64,000 nucleotides of DNA from Zea mays. Lineage: Eukaryota > Streptophyta > Magnoliopsida > Poales > Poaceae. Shown here piece by piece: positions 45,648 to 57,068 of this stretch (position 1 is its first letter; each line of letters starts with the position of its first letter). The notes below the pieces were generated by a model. The model was given only the letters and a program-made list of their open reading frames with translations. It made no database searches and was not told the DNA's origin. The stretch lies in contig NC_050098.1 of NCBI RefSeq assembly GCF_902167145.1, positions 114,676,207-114,740,206 of the forward strand. The letters run 5' to 3'. The translations under genes were made by a program, and so were the position numbers.

Positions 45648-46436
45648 CTAGTCAAAAGTATCTTCAATCGAAATAGTGAGTTTCAAAAAACCTTTCTCAT
45701 ATTCTAAAATTTTAAATACAAACTAAGTAATGAAAAATAGCATAGGCAGTCAGGTAAATCTTCTTGGAATGATGAGCCAACAGAATACAAAAAAGCTAAA
45801 TTTAGGGTTCACGTGCTTAATTTGCACAACAGGGAGGGAATACAGGGATCCAAATACTAAACAAAAATACTCACGATTTGCTTGGCTCCTGCCCAGTCCA
45901 CTTTGATCCAATCTCCACTTCGGCTCCTCCCCATTCCACACTGTGTCAGATCCATGGCGGCGCTCAGCCTCCGCCATTAGCAGCTGCCAACAGCAAATCA
46001 TGAGAGGGGGGAGGGTGGTGTGTGAAAACTAACATGATGCTACTACCAAAAATGGGGGAAACAAACCAAAAATAGGGGGAGAAACAAACCTCCTCGTGGG
46101 CCGTCTACGCCGAGTCCGGAGTCGCACAACGTCTACTGCCATGAGAGCTCCCACTGTGCCGAGTGTGGAAGCGCACTCGTAGTAGCTTGGAGGAACAAGA
46201 ACCAACAACAAATCATGAATCAAGAAGAAGCAGATCGGGTTCCAAGAACTCATCGGGATTGTGCATTCGTCGCGTGTATGAGCAGCGACGGACTCACCCT
46301 TGTGTGGGCAGCCGCAGGGTGTGTCCGCCGGTGTGCAGGGCAAGGTGCGCGCATGGTGGAGCATGCCCCTATGTGGGCAACCACTGACGGCATCGCGGAC
46401 GGCTTCGTTGTAGTCGTTGCGGTTCCCTCGGCGGCA

Positions 46437-47400
46437 TCACCATGAGGAGCGATGGAGCGTGATATGCCCGAAGCGCTCATGCCACCGCCACGCCGTGTCC
46501 ACGCGCCGAGCAGTAAGGCACACAGGGTGCGTGATGTTGAGTCGGATCGAGTAGAGCCGGTTGGGGGAGCGACGCACTCGAGCAAGGAGGCGTCGGCGTT
46601 CGTCGCGGATCCGCATGACCCCCTTATCGACATGGATGTCGTACCCATCCTCGTCCAACTGCCCGACGCTGATGAGGTTGATGTCGAGGCGTGGGATTAA
46701 GTAGACTCCAGCGAGCTGCCGGTGCTCACCGGTCTTGCACGAGAATAGGACCGTCCCCCGCCCTTCAATGTTGACGAGGGATCCATCACCGAACCTGACG
46801 GTGCCGGTGACGTGTTCGTCGATGTCGGAGAAGACGGCGCGCGACCCGGTCATGTGGTTGGTCGCACCCGTGTCGAGATGCTAGAGTGCGTCATCGGGGT
46901 TGCCTGCGCCGTCGAGCTGTACGTGGGCACGTGCCTCCACCAGATGCACGCGCGTCTGCTCCGTCGTGGCGCGCAGCTCCTCCAGCATCGGGAGCAAGGC
47001 GGACGGGCGACCCGCCGCGGCGTGCCCCTCCGCCGCCAGCGATGGCGGCTTTCGCCCCTTCGTGGCGCGCGGCGCCTCCACTGCCGGGTCCGCGGCCGCG
47101 GCCTCCACCTGCCCCTGTCGAGCGCGCTGTGTCCCTCGGCATGCAGGTACTTGCTCCACCGTCGAGGTCGAGACAGGGGCCGGGGCCAGGGCCGGCCTCC
47201 CCTTCTCCGCCAGGGTCGAGGCCATCAGCTGCGCCATCTGGACCGGTGGCGCTTCCAAACCCCGGATGGAGCCCACCGGCGGCCGGATCTGGACCCTCGT
47301 CGCCTCCAACTTTGCTCCTTTGCCTGCCGAAGGAGTACCGCTGCCGCCGCCATGAACCGGTGACCGGAGCTGGACGGTGTTGACTCTGGCAGAGCGGTTG
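46437..47400 (-). pseudogene. Copia gag-protease fragment inside the Helitron
   Basis: The minus strand shows HLDTGATNHMTGSRAVFSDI (protease active site DTG) and VRFGDGSLVNIEGRGTVLF, down to the GAG_pre-integrase segment WRWHERFGH, where similarity stops. The frame continues upstream into a proline/alanine-rich gag-like part, with a TAG at the position normally Trp before LDTGA. RT and integrase are absent. It may have been captured with the host exons or inserted earlier and truncated. Confidence 0.7.
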
Positions 47401-47850
47401 AGGTCGTGGGGGAGGAGATTGAAGTCGTGGTGCGGCGCGCCGTCGTGGAGGCAGATTGAGGACGTGGGCAAATCTCTGCGTGCGGCGCGCCGTCGTGGAG
47501 GTAGAGGGTTTAGGGCTGCCGAAGAGGATGACAGGCGCTGTAGGCTGGGCTGCACAATGGGCCGCACCAACGGTTGGGCCACACGAACCACTGGGCTGCA
47601 CGCAGGCACTGTTATGGGATTTATTTGATTAGTACCATACCGGCCACTGAGACAGATCAAACGTGGCTTATAAAGGTTGGTGTGGATTGTTTGTTGCTCA
47701 GACTAATTCCTCTGGTGCCGCACTAAGATGTATTTTTTGGCGCGAGGATGTACGTCCACGGTTGGGAGGCAGAACGGGTCGGATCGCCCTGGATGAAGCG
47801 AACGGTCCAGATTCACGGATGGCAGAACAAGAAAAGGCAGGCTACCCTTA

Positions 47851-47872
47851 GAGTCTTAATAAGTAGTATAGA
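47851..47872 (-). other. Helitron 5' terminus
   Basis: The minus strand begins TCTATACTACTTATTAAGAC immediately after a host A. This is the common 5' end of grass Helitrons and pairs in orientation with the CTAG end at 17684. Confidence 0.8.
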
Positions 47873-50082
47873 TTGTGTTTCGTTGTTCTTCGTCTAAAAA
47901 TCAGCCCATGCAGCCCACACGATCGGCCTACCAAATTCCACGTGGACCATGTCCTAGGTCGTAGGGAAAGACCGCACCCGCTTAAGCTAAAAGCAACACA
48001 GTTAGCCCTATCGCACTCTCACTCGTAGGATCATATAGTCGGTTACCTTGCGACGGCTCATAACAATATCCACGTAAATTATCTAGCAAAAAATCTCAAT
48101 TTTTTTATTGATTGTAATATTTTTTATGAACGCACAGGTACCATAGGTAGCAAATCAGAAACCCCCATCCCACGCCTCCCCACTTCCAAGGTTTCGTAGA
48201 GCAGAAGGGAAAGGGAAGATGCGAACATACATATTCGTTGCCGGAAAAGGACACGACAAAAAGACAGTGCATCTAGAGGCGACATAGGTAGTATACTTCT
48301 AAGATAGAGAGAGAGAGAGCACACAAGCGGAGAAAGAAGCCCAACCGAAGCAACTCCAAACCGAGAGGCGCCTGCACCAGGTGTCAATCCGAGAAGGGCG
48401 AGAGAATGTGAGTGTCTTTCCAGCCCTGGACCCGCCGAAGCGACACAACACCACCACCAACTCTGTAGCATATATGCCGACTTATGCCACGCTACGGGCC
48501 TTGGTTGTCTAATATCTCAGACCTGGACTCCTCTCGCCAAGATAACCTAAGTGTGCCAGGCACCATCATGTCCTCCTTGACGGCACGCATAGAGAAAGGC
48601 CAGGAGCATGACCGACTCGCCCCACACCCACGTCGATGAGCGTCGGTCGGCTCGCGCTGCGACCGTGGGCAGGGGCAGCAGGTTGGGGAGGAAGAAAATG
48701 GCGAAGGTCGGGAAGACGGACAGTACGTCCGACGACGGCGAAAACGATGATACGCACATGATGTGAAACGTCCTCGTGGATGTGCAATAGCCACTGCGTG
48801 AGTCGATATCGGGGCTGGTGTCGGACGAATACGGGGAGGAGGCGCATGCTCCTACGCCCTCTGCCGAGAATGGGGTGGCGCGCAGGTAGAGTCACGAGGG
48901 GAGAGAGAAAAGAAGTAGAATGACGAACGAGGTGGTGACAACTGAGGACCATCATTATCGTGCAGAAAGTATATATGGCCAAATGAACCGTGTCTGGCGA
49001 GACGAGCCGAGACACGACCCATTTAATAGTGCCTGGGCCAACCCGACATGAGCGTCGTGCGATGCTTGGGCTGTAGCCTCGGCCCGTAGTGCTGATCCAG
49101 CCCGACACGATTATTTTTTTATTTTAAAAAAATCATATATACATATGTAAAATTTATATTCAATATTATAAACACCTGAGCATGATGATCTTCTGGTGTA
49201 GCTTCGTCTAGTGTCTTCCACCTTTCTTATCATGGTGTGGTTATCTCACGCCGATTTTTAACATTTCACGCTAAGTATAGCATAGATTAGACGGTCATAA
49301 TTCCTTCTCGTCAAGTTAAAAAGGCAAAAAAATCTACCTAAGGCACGAAAACCCCAAACCATTTCCACTCCCACTCCCTGACCCTCAACTCTCTCCTCGG
49401 GCGACCCTTCCTCCTGTGATCCTGTCACAGCCATTAGAGCGCAAGTATGGCATGGCATGTCATGTCACTCTGACCGAGTCAGATGAGATTGATTCAACAA
49501 TAAATTCATCCCTTCTTAGGTTGAGATGAGCCTACCATCCATCCGTTCCTGGGCTGACAAATGGTTGTAGTTGCAGCCCATGGAGAGCAGGCCTGAGGAG
49601 TGGCGAGCGCGAGGACGAGGAGCCCATGCGTGCTTGAATCTGACGATATATGTTGATTTGGCGTGTGGTGTGGCACTGCTTCTGATGCTCCTGCATGCGT
49701 GCAGTCCTGCTTTTGCTTGGAGAAGGGATGGCGAGGAGAGAGGTTTGTAGGGCAGGCTGCGTGTGCTGCAGTAGCCGATCTCGAGGTTGACCAGACCAGC
49801 TGTGACCAGATCGGGAGACGCAGCACGCAGGCCGGCAGCCGGCAACGCCACGGCCTACTCAGATAATGCGCTCACAATATTTCACCAGCAGCAGACGGGG
49901 ACACACGTCTCATCTCATCTCTCTCTCACTCTGCGGTATGGTCGGTGTGGTGCATTAGTGTATGATGCTGCAGCCACGCTGGAATAATTCTCAGTCAGCC
50001 TAATCACCTGGAGCTGGTTTTGGTTCAGATGAGCTCATTTTCTCCCCATCATGATCTTTTGGAGGAGATAAGTACGTGATTA
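47873..50082. other. No gene recognised
   Basis: Contains a short (AG)7 run at 48306-48319, GC-rich sequence with chance frames (48490-49110), and a stretch near 49010-49110 with GGCCCG/CCAGCCCGACACG-type words like those in degenerate DNA transposon ends. Nothing here supports a gene. Confidence 0.4.
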
Positions 50083-50199
50083 GGGCTAGTTTGGAAACCC
50101 CAATTTTCCATTAAATTTTCATTTTCTCAAGAGAAATTAGTTCATTTTCCCTTGAAAAAATATAAATCACTTGGTAAAATGTAGTTTCTAAACTAGTTC
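50083..50199. mobile_element. Tourist-like MITE, 117 bp, TSD TTA
   Basis: Left end GGGCTAGTTTGGAAAC and reverse complement of the right end GAACTAGTTTAGAAAC match at 13 of 16. TTA flanks both sides (50080-50082, 50200-50202). Confidence 0.75.
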
Positions 50200-50202
50200 T
50201 TA

Positions 50203-51169
50203 AAAATATTCCTGTTCCATTCACTGGCGTAAACTCTATACTGGATGCTTAGATAGAGGGGATATTTGAATGCACTATAGCTAGTTGCCTAAAAAATTGC
50301 TAATATAATTAGCTAGCTAACTAGTAGCTAATTTACTAAAAGTAGCTAATAGTCGAACTATTAGCTAATCTGTTTGAATGTTTTTAGCTAATTTTAACAG
50401 TTAATTATTAGCTCTATTGTATTAAAACACGATTATATGAGTATATGACATGTCAATAGCTGCATGCATATGACACCGCACGCCATGGCCCTCGCCATTG
50501 GCACCCAGTGCAATGCAAGGAGAGACGACGACAGCTCATCGCGCGCGTTCACAAGCAGTGCCTCTGCCTGCCTCCACGCAAAAACCAAGACACGCGATAC
50601 AAAACAAAGCATGTGTTTCCTTGACCACATCAGGATCTGTGCGTGGGTTTTGTATGTGTGTGTGCGCGACTCTGTTGTCTTCATGCGATTGCATGGGAAG
50701 ACGTATTTGTGCTGGCCTCTTTGTCTTTGTGCAGGCTTGTTCCCTAGTCTTTAGACCACATCCCCAAGACCCCCAACCCTCCGCCTCATGCATGCATAGT
50801 GGGCAACCAGGGCCACGCCCCTGCTGTTGGTGCTCATGCATGCTCACAGGCTTTCGGTTTACAGGGATACTCACAGGCACAGCTGTACAGACTCCAGCTG
50901 CCATACCTCGATCATTCTAAAATATCCCCTTCAGTTTCATGTATGCCATTCAGATTCAACCTGGTGCGTCCCATGTCAAGATGTAGAATCATACACGTAC
51001 GCAATAAAACCACTGGAAACTAGAGATTTTCAGTAAGTTTAAGATTCATTTCTAGAGTCATCGATTTATCACATGGCGAAAATCTTGTATGATCTGAGTT
51101 GTTTTTTTAAACTACTGACGGTCACAATACATTCAAGTGTTGTAGGGGAAATTCTAACCCTAACTCAGG
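50203..51169. other. No gene recognised
   Basis: 50250-50420 is rich in TTAGCTAA-type words and may be a decayed MITE, but no clean terminal repeats or duplication were found. The rest has only chance frames. Confidence 0.35.
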
Positions 51170-51735
51170 GTTCGAAATTGTATTAATAGCCACAGATTGT
51201 TGGGCATAGCCCATTACACAAGGGTAGTATTACTGTAATTTCAAGGGGCTAACCCCAAAACCCTAAACAGGTACTCTAACACACCCCCGCAGTTTCAACT
51301 CTATCATGTACAGATGTTGAGGCTGGATTAAAAATCGATGAATATACTCGACGACAACTCATTGGTGAATATGTCAGTGAACTGCAGCGTGGTGTGGACG
51401 CTGAGAACCCGAACGTCACCTGTAGTGACACGCTCGCGGATGAAGTGCAGGTCGATCTCCACGTGCATCGTACGCTGATGCTGCACAAGATTGGTGGAGA
51501 GGTAGACCGTGCTGACGTTATCGCAGCAGACGAGTGTGTCGCTCCTAGAGAAGCTGGCGCAACCTGTAGGCCTCTGCCACGTCGTTGACCACAGCGAGGT
51601 ACTCAGCCTCTGCGCTGATGCGAGAGACGACGGGCTGCCGCTTGGCAGCCCAGGAGATGAGGTTGGCGCCCAAGAACACGACATAAGCGTAAGTGGACTG
51701 TCACGTACCTGGACAACCAGTCTAGTCAACATCGA
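51170..51735 (-). pseudogene. Copia RNase H and 3' LTR-edge remnant
   Basis: The minus-strand frame 51276-51732 contains CCDNVSTVYLSTNLVQHQRT, HVEIDLHFIRERV and LQFTDIFTNELSS, the C-terminal RNase H end of a plant Ty1/copia polyprotein (DN.SA..L..NPV.H.RTKHIEID.HF.RE). Beyond it, ACACACCCCCGCAGTTTCAA resembles the polypurine tract and LTR edge of such elements. The part upstream of RNase H is cut off by the Sirevirus LTR at 51746. Confidence 0.75.
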
Positions 51736-51745
51736 CGTAGACCAC

Positions 51746-52952
51746 TAAAAGGGAAATGTGCCCTTGGGTCATTTCTATAAATATTTTGGTGATTAGATGC
51801 CCAACACACATTGTATTGAAGTGATGTGTGCCAAGTATTAAAGAGATACAAATAAAGAATAAAGGTAAGATCTAAACGTTTTATCAATAGTTTTATATGC
51901 TAAACACTCTTGTCCAAGTGCCAGGACCCAACTAAATAAGGCCAGAAGAGTCAGAGGAAAACAAACAAAGAAACGAAGAAAAAGGTGTTGACAGCGCAGC
52001 ACCGGACGGTCCGGCGCCACTCACCGGACAGTTCGATGCACGGTCTACGCAACTCTGTGCTCTCGGGTTTTTCCTTAGCTACATCGGCTATAATTCATCG
52101 GACAGTCCGCTAGGTGCCGGACAGTCCGGTGCTCCAGCCGTGCAATGGCTATCTGCCACGTCGAGGGGAGCCAACGGTCACTTGGTGCACCGGACGGTCC
52201 GGTGCCGCACAGAAAAGGAAATCAGCCAATCAGGGGACTCTCTGTCATGTACTGTGCTCGTACTGTTCACTGTCCGGTGCGCCACCGGACAGTCCGGTGC
52301 ACCGACGAACAGAAGGCAAGAATTGCCTGCCAAATGGAGTTCCAACGGCTTCTAGTTGCCTTGGGGCTATAAAAGGGACTCCTAGGTGTATGGAGCACTA
52401 CACCAAGCCTCCATTGAACATTCTAAGACACCTAAACTCCGCAAACACGCATTCGGATCATCGTGTTTGAGATTTGAGCACTTCTTGAGTCATGAACTCT
52501 CTACGTCGTGTTTGTGTGCTCATCTCTTGACTTGTGTGCGTGGGATTGCTGTGATTCTAGTTCTTCCGTGTGTTTCTTTCCCTCCCTTACTCTTGTGCTT
52601 TATTGTGATCAACATTGTAAGGGCGAGAGGCTCCAACTTGTGAAGATTCCTCGTAAACGGGAAAAGACTAAAAAGGAAGAAAACTGTGGTACTCAAGGTT
52701 GATCATTGGATCACTCGAGAGGGATTGAGTGCAATCCTTGACCGAAGGAGGTCACCACAACGTGGAGTAGGCATTGGCCGAACCACATGATAAAAATCAC
52801 TATTTCTCGTGTCTCTTTTCATTGTGATTGGTTTTCTTCTAAAGTTCTCGCTTTAGCAACTTGGTTTTAATCGTGCTAACATTTCATAACCAAGTTTGGG
52901 TTATTTAGTGTTGAATTTTACAGGATCACCTATTCACCCCTAGGTACTCTCA
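51746..52952 (+). mobile_element. Sirevirus 5' LTR with primer site, rest of element cut off
   Basis: Begins TAAAAGGGAAATGTGCCC (usual TG altered to TA) and ends GGTACTCTCA. It carries several CACCGGAC/GTCCGGTG palindromes, a GGGGCTATAAAAGGGACTCC TATA region near 52365, and is followed at once by a primer site. The orientation is opposite to the intact Opie-like element, and it is clearly more diverged. Its interior is displaced by the CACTA element. Confidence 0.85.
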
Positions 52953-52954
52953 AT

Positions 52955-52966
52955 TGGTATCAGAGC
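52955..52966 (+). promoter_or_regulatory. Primer-binding site of the truncated Sirevirus
   Basis: TGGTATCAGAGC two bases after the LTR end, identical to that of the intact Opie-like copy. Confidence 0.9.
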
Positions 52967-53004
52967 CATACTCTTCATTGACTCAGGCTACAAGAGCTAC
53001 AGGC

Positions 53005-53227
53005 ATTTTCGGCGGCTTCTGGCCGCCAAAAAAAACCGACCGAAAATAAGGCTTTATTTTCGGTGGCCAGGACCTGGCCGCCGAAAACAGCTTATTTTCG
53101 GCGGCTGTCTACCTGGCCGCCGAAAATAACAGATAATTTCCGGCGGCCACGTAGCCAGCCGCCGGAAATTAAAAACTGCCGAAAATAGTGTTCTTATTTT
53201 CGGCGGCCAGGGAGGCCGCCGAAAATT
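53005..53227. repeat. Five subterminal palindromes of the CACTA element
   Basis: Hairpin units of the form TTTTCGGCGGCC...GGCCGCCGAAAA occur at about 53006-53031, 53056-53086, 53093-53128, 53136-53169 and 53195-53227. Subterminal repeats of this kind bind the accessory transposase protein in CACTA elements. Confidence 0.85.
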
Positions 53228-53451
53228 AATAATTTCAGAGAAAAAAAATTGAAAAAAATGCGAAAAATAACAGAATTTCATACAAAATTCATATAATAAC
53301 ATAAATTCCATACAATAACAGAAAATTCATACTTGAGTTCACAACATAAAATTTGAGTCCATACAAATATAAAGTCCACAAATAGTCCATACAAACATAA
53401 AATCCACAAATAGTTCATTACAACGCACGGTGCGGCACAAAGCTAACTTAA

Positions 53452-56029
53452 TCACATATCGGGGTCGTTGGAGTTGTGTCCACTACCTCCAGAAGCCAAG
53501 AACTGGTTGACGAAGTCGTGTGACGAGTTTGGATCCTAAAGAAAAAAGAAGACATTAATAACGGCATTGGTTACATGTATAACGACTATTCAAACAAATT
53601 GTTTCTCAAACTAACCTCTCCTGCATAAGCTCCCTCCCCTGCATAAGCTCCTCCTGGTGCTGGTATGACCGGTGGTGGCGTGTTGTGGCCCATGACCCCG
53701 GATCCCTACAAAATCAAGTTTAGTAAAGATTTGAAATTAGGTTGATACAAACGACAAGTCTTAACTAAATTGAATAAACTGATGTGGAGGTGGAGGTGGT
53801 GGAGCATGTAATCCCCACTGAGGCATCGACGGCTGAAATTGAGGGAAAACAAATGGTTGCTGCTGTGCCTGCTATGGAAACCAAGACTGTTGCAAATATA
53901 ATATATTAGTTATATAACCAATATCGAGCTTGTTGAGAATAAATAAGACACTCACGTTCATTGCTTGTTGCGCCTGTGCGTTGTAAGCAGCCATGTACTT
54001 TGATTGCTGTTGGAGAAATGCCATTTGTTGTTGCCGCATCTCTTCACGAAACTTTTCTTGCTGCTCCCTCATAGCATCCTCCATGCTAGATACAGAGCGG
54101 CGACTACGGCTGCTACTACCACAGCCCGCCTGCGATGAAGAGCCGCCACGAGAACGCAACTCCGTCGAATCGATAACACCGGTAAACATAGAATATCTTG
54201 AAAAACAAGAAAATTAGCTATTCGGTCGTAGTTCCAATATTATTGAAAACAATTCACAAGTTCATACCGTCCATGCGCCTTGCCTCCAAGTGAATGCACA
54301 ACTTCAGCGTCGATGGTAGGCGCTCCTCGCCAATCGTAGTCTTCTCCATACTTCTTAACCATCTCCTGCCCGTATGTCTCCTGCAATACAATATGAAGGT
54401 TCAGCGCACATGTAATTTATAGCTATATGTCAAGAAAACATTAATCATAACAACAACTAACCATACGCTCAACGGTCGCTTGACTACACAGCTCATCGGA
54501 GATTTCACTGTTTTTCGCTCGATGCCCTCTCCTATAAACATCGATTGGGCTCGGGATAACTCCAGTTTGAGCCTCCTGCAAATATATGAGTTCAATCCTG
54601 TTTCATTTCTGAGTCAAACAGAATACTACATACTCACCATTCGCTTAGCCAACCGAATGTGTCCATCAGCCCCATAGGTATGGTTGACTATGACCTCATC
54701 ATCGTCCTCGTCCTACTGATGGCGCTGCCTATGTCGATTTCTGTTTGACTTCTCAATCCACTCGGGCGAAGCCCATATCTCACACAAAGCCTTGTAAGCC
54801 TGCGGCCGGTGTTCCATCCATGGAAGAGTTACCTGCATATAAAGCGTTAGCTCAAAATTACTTTCACATCTGAATGAGTTGTTAAATTAGATTTTTACCT
54901 CCATGTACTGGTCTACAGTCAAGTAGACATCTGAATATTGTCGAAAGTTGTTGACAGAATGACCTCGGCGCTTCATGTACGCGTTCACAACCTGTAGACG
55001 AGCATTGGAAAATGCATCCCTGCACACCTTCTTCGCATTTTTCTCTAATACTCGGTCTGCATGCTCTTGAGCCTCAGGTTCCACACGATAGCGTCTCTGT
55101 CCAACATCGAAAATAAAATTAGTTCAAAAATAACTAATAAATGTTAGGTTGAAACAACTAATAAATGTTACTTCGAAAAAATTACCCAACAGTCGTGCTT
55201 GACGGCGCCTTGAGCTGTTCCATATGTAGCATGTGGAGCTAGTGCGAAGTGCGACCAGCTAGTGCAAGGAACCACCACACCTTTCGGGTCGGTGACAATT
55301 CCTGGGTTATGTAGACGACATAGGTTACCTAAGACTTGATTAACCTGTCTATGGTGACCTCGACCGTCAAATGACGTGTCTTCCCATTGGCTGCCTGACA
55401 AAAAAACAAGAAAGTCATGTCATATATATAGTGTAAAATAAACAAATAAGTAAGAACAAAGTGGCCAAACGTGAGTACCTATCACCAACCGGGATGATCA
55501 GTACTCGAGCTTCAGATTGTGCAGGCGCTGACGGAGGTAGGACAAAGTGGCCCTTCCGAGTGCCCCTTCGTCGAACGACAGGAGCCTCGGAGGTATCGTC
55601 ATCCGCCTCAGCATCTATGCCCTCATGGGCCTGATTGTCCTCCTCCTCATGGTGTTGCACCTCCTCCTCGTCATCCTCCTCATGGGCCTGCTCGTCCTCC
55701 TCCTCATGGTGTTGCACCTCCTCCTCGTTGTCCTCCTCTTCCTATGGACATGAAATAGAGACACGTAAAAATTTACATAAACATTTACATAAGATCAATT
55801 ACATAAGTGACTGACAAATAAGATCAATTACATAAACATTTACATCGGTACTCCGTTGTAGAGCGATAGGTGTATCACGTAGTTCTGGCCGAGCGTGTCT
55901 CAGCAACGCCTCCTGTCTGCTCTGGCTAGAAGATCTCCCTTGGAAAAGGGAACGTGCACCAGGGAGTATCCTACTAGCCGCATTTAGAAACCCCCTAGCA
56001 TTGCGCTTTGGTTTATTCCTACCACTCAT
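53452..56029 (-). CDS. CACTA second gene, Transposase_24-type protein
   Basis: A multi-exon gene. ATG at 56029 (MSGRNKPKRN), first exon to about 55854 before a GTAAAT donor; then about 55741-55481 (Glu/His-rich repeats HHEEEDEQAHEEDDEEE, then RRRGTRKGHFVLPP); 55402-55180 (GRGHHRQVNQVLGNLCRLHN, SHFALAPHATYG); 55095-54899 (KKVCRDAFSNARLQVVNAYM); about 54835-54703 (ICEIWASPEWIEKSNRNRHR in part); further exons with HTYGADGH, RRGHRAKNSEISDELC; a coiled coil EQQEKFREEMRQQQMAFLQQ; last exon ending SNDPDM at 53452. These match the Pfam Transposase_24 pattern. Such proteins bind element ends (TNPA-like role, inferred). Exon edges are approximate; one TAG near 54715 may disrupt it. Confidence 0.7.
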
Positions 56030-56132
56030 CCTGTTCAATAGAAAAACATTAAATGTATTAGCTCCATAAAATTAAGTGAACTAATAAAAAATCAAATAAT
56101 ACATCACATAATATGAAATTTTGCATTACACA

Positions 56133-57064
56133 TCAAAATTCATCAGAATCACGATCAAGGAGTCTTCTTCGATCCAAAGCTCGCAATGTGGCTTTTTTGT
56201 TTCTTGGATTTCGTTTTCGTTTCGGTGCAACACAGTCATCAGTAGTGACATCGTTACGGTCTCCGACTAGTGAGTTCAGTGCAACACCCTCATCGATAGT
56301 AAAAGTAGTTGGCAATTCTTCTTCTTGATAAACATCATCGGCCTGTTCGTCTTTGAATTGATAACCAGCAGTGCAAGGAGTATGTAAACGTTCCCTAGGG
56401 TTCACCTTATGAACTACCCACCATGCTTCAAACTTCGGATTTGGGTACGACATATAGTAGACCTGCTCGCACTGGTGTGCAAGGATAAAATTATCATGGC
56501 CTCGAAGTCGTTCCTTGTGCTTTACTTCAGTTATACCATATTGACTTTGTCTAATCCCATTAGTGCTGTCAAACCAATCACATAGAAAGAATACTAATTT
56601 CAAAGGTTTGTTCCCTGCAAAATTAAACTCTAGGATGTTTTGAATGATGCCATAATAATTAGTTTCTCTGCCAAGTGCATCGAGTGCCCTAGTCAGAACT
56701 CCAGTGTTACGTGTGGCTGCACGAGGACGAGACTTTTCAAATTGGTCTGAACAAAAACAAAAGCCATTCACATCGTATCGACCAAATGTTCTGCAAGTGA
56801 CCGTCCCATAAGATAGTTGTCTCAAGTCCTCGTGTATGTTAGGAGTCTTTGTGCACTGCAAATAATATACAGTTAAAATGACTACCTCGCGTAAAAGGCT
56901 AAATGACATGAAAGTAAGAAATATAAAGAGTTTACATGCTCGCGAAACCAGTCAACAAAATTAGGTCTTCCTTGCCTCCCATGTCGTCGCATAGTATCTA
57001 GTTGTTTGCTTGTAGGCTGATGGGAATAAGTCCAATTTTCCTCGTAGAACCTACTGTACGACAA
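56133..57064 (-). pseudogene. End of CACTA transposase (TNP2-type) gene, DUF4216 region
   Basis: Exon 56937-57064 (RPNFVDWFREH, before a GTAAAC donor) and exon 56133-56855 (acceptor TTTGCAG) give TPNIHEDLRQLSYG...YDVNGFCF, then YYGIIQNILEFNF, VFFLCDWFD and QVYYMSYPN. This is the DUF4216 region that forms the C-terminal part of plant En/Spm transposases. A basic tail KRKRNPRNKK precedes the stop. The catalytic part should lie upstream but is separated by element B, which entered this coding exon at 57069, so the gene is broken. Confidence 0.8.
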
Positions 57065-57068
57065 ATAA

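Larger units (their letters stand above)
17684..47872 (-). mobile_element. Gene-capturing Helitron (about 9.4 kb without insertions)
   Basis: Minus orientation. The 5' end at 47872 reads TCTATACTACTTATTAAG, the usual grass Helitron start. The 3' end at 17684 reads GTTGCAACGCACGGGCATAT then ACCTAG, with a palindrome just inside and CTAG at the tip. The flanking bases are A and T (17683 a, 47873 t), as expected for insertion between A and T without duplication. It carries exon pieces of host genes all in its own orientation (AspRS, ATP synthase 6-kDa, enolase) plus a Copia gag-protease piece. No Rep/helicase gene is visible, so it is non-autonomous. Element A plus the Opie-like Copia (20.8 kb) inserted into it later. 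Confidence 0.8.
52986..57068 (-). mobile_element. CACTA (En/Spm) transposon, 3' part
   Basis: The outer end near 52986 (GGCTACAAGAG) is a weak match to the CACTACAAGAA terminus. It is followed by clustered subterminal palindromes and two minus-strand genes in the CACTA arrangement: the end of a TNP2-type transposase gene with a DUF4216 region, then a Transposase_24 gene. The element is interrupted at 57069 by gypsy element B; its other end must lie beyond the window. Confidence 0.8.

Noticed and set aside
46881..47660. 259-codon minus-strand frame as a host protein
   Set aside because: It runs directly into a Copia protease with one stop between and has low-complexity Pro/Ala composition, so the gag part of a Copia fragment is more likely.
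48566..49108. 180-codon minus-strand frame
   Set aside because: No recognisable motif, GC-rich sequence, no splice or promoter context.
50250..50420. MITE rich in TTAGCTAA words
   Set aside because: No convincing terminal inverted repeat or target duplication could be found.
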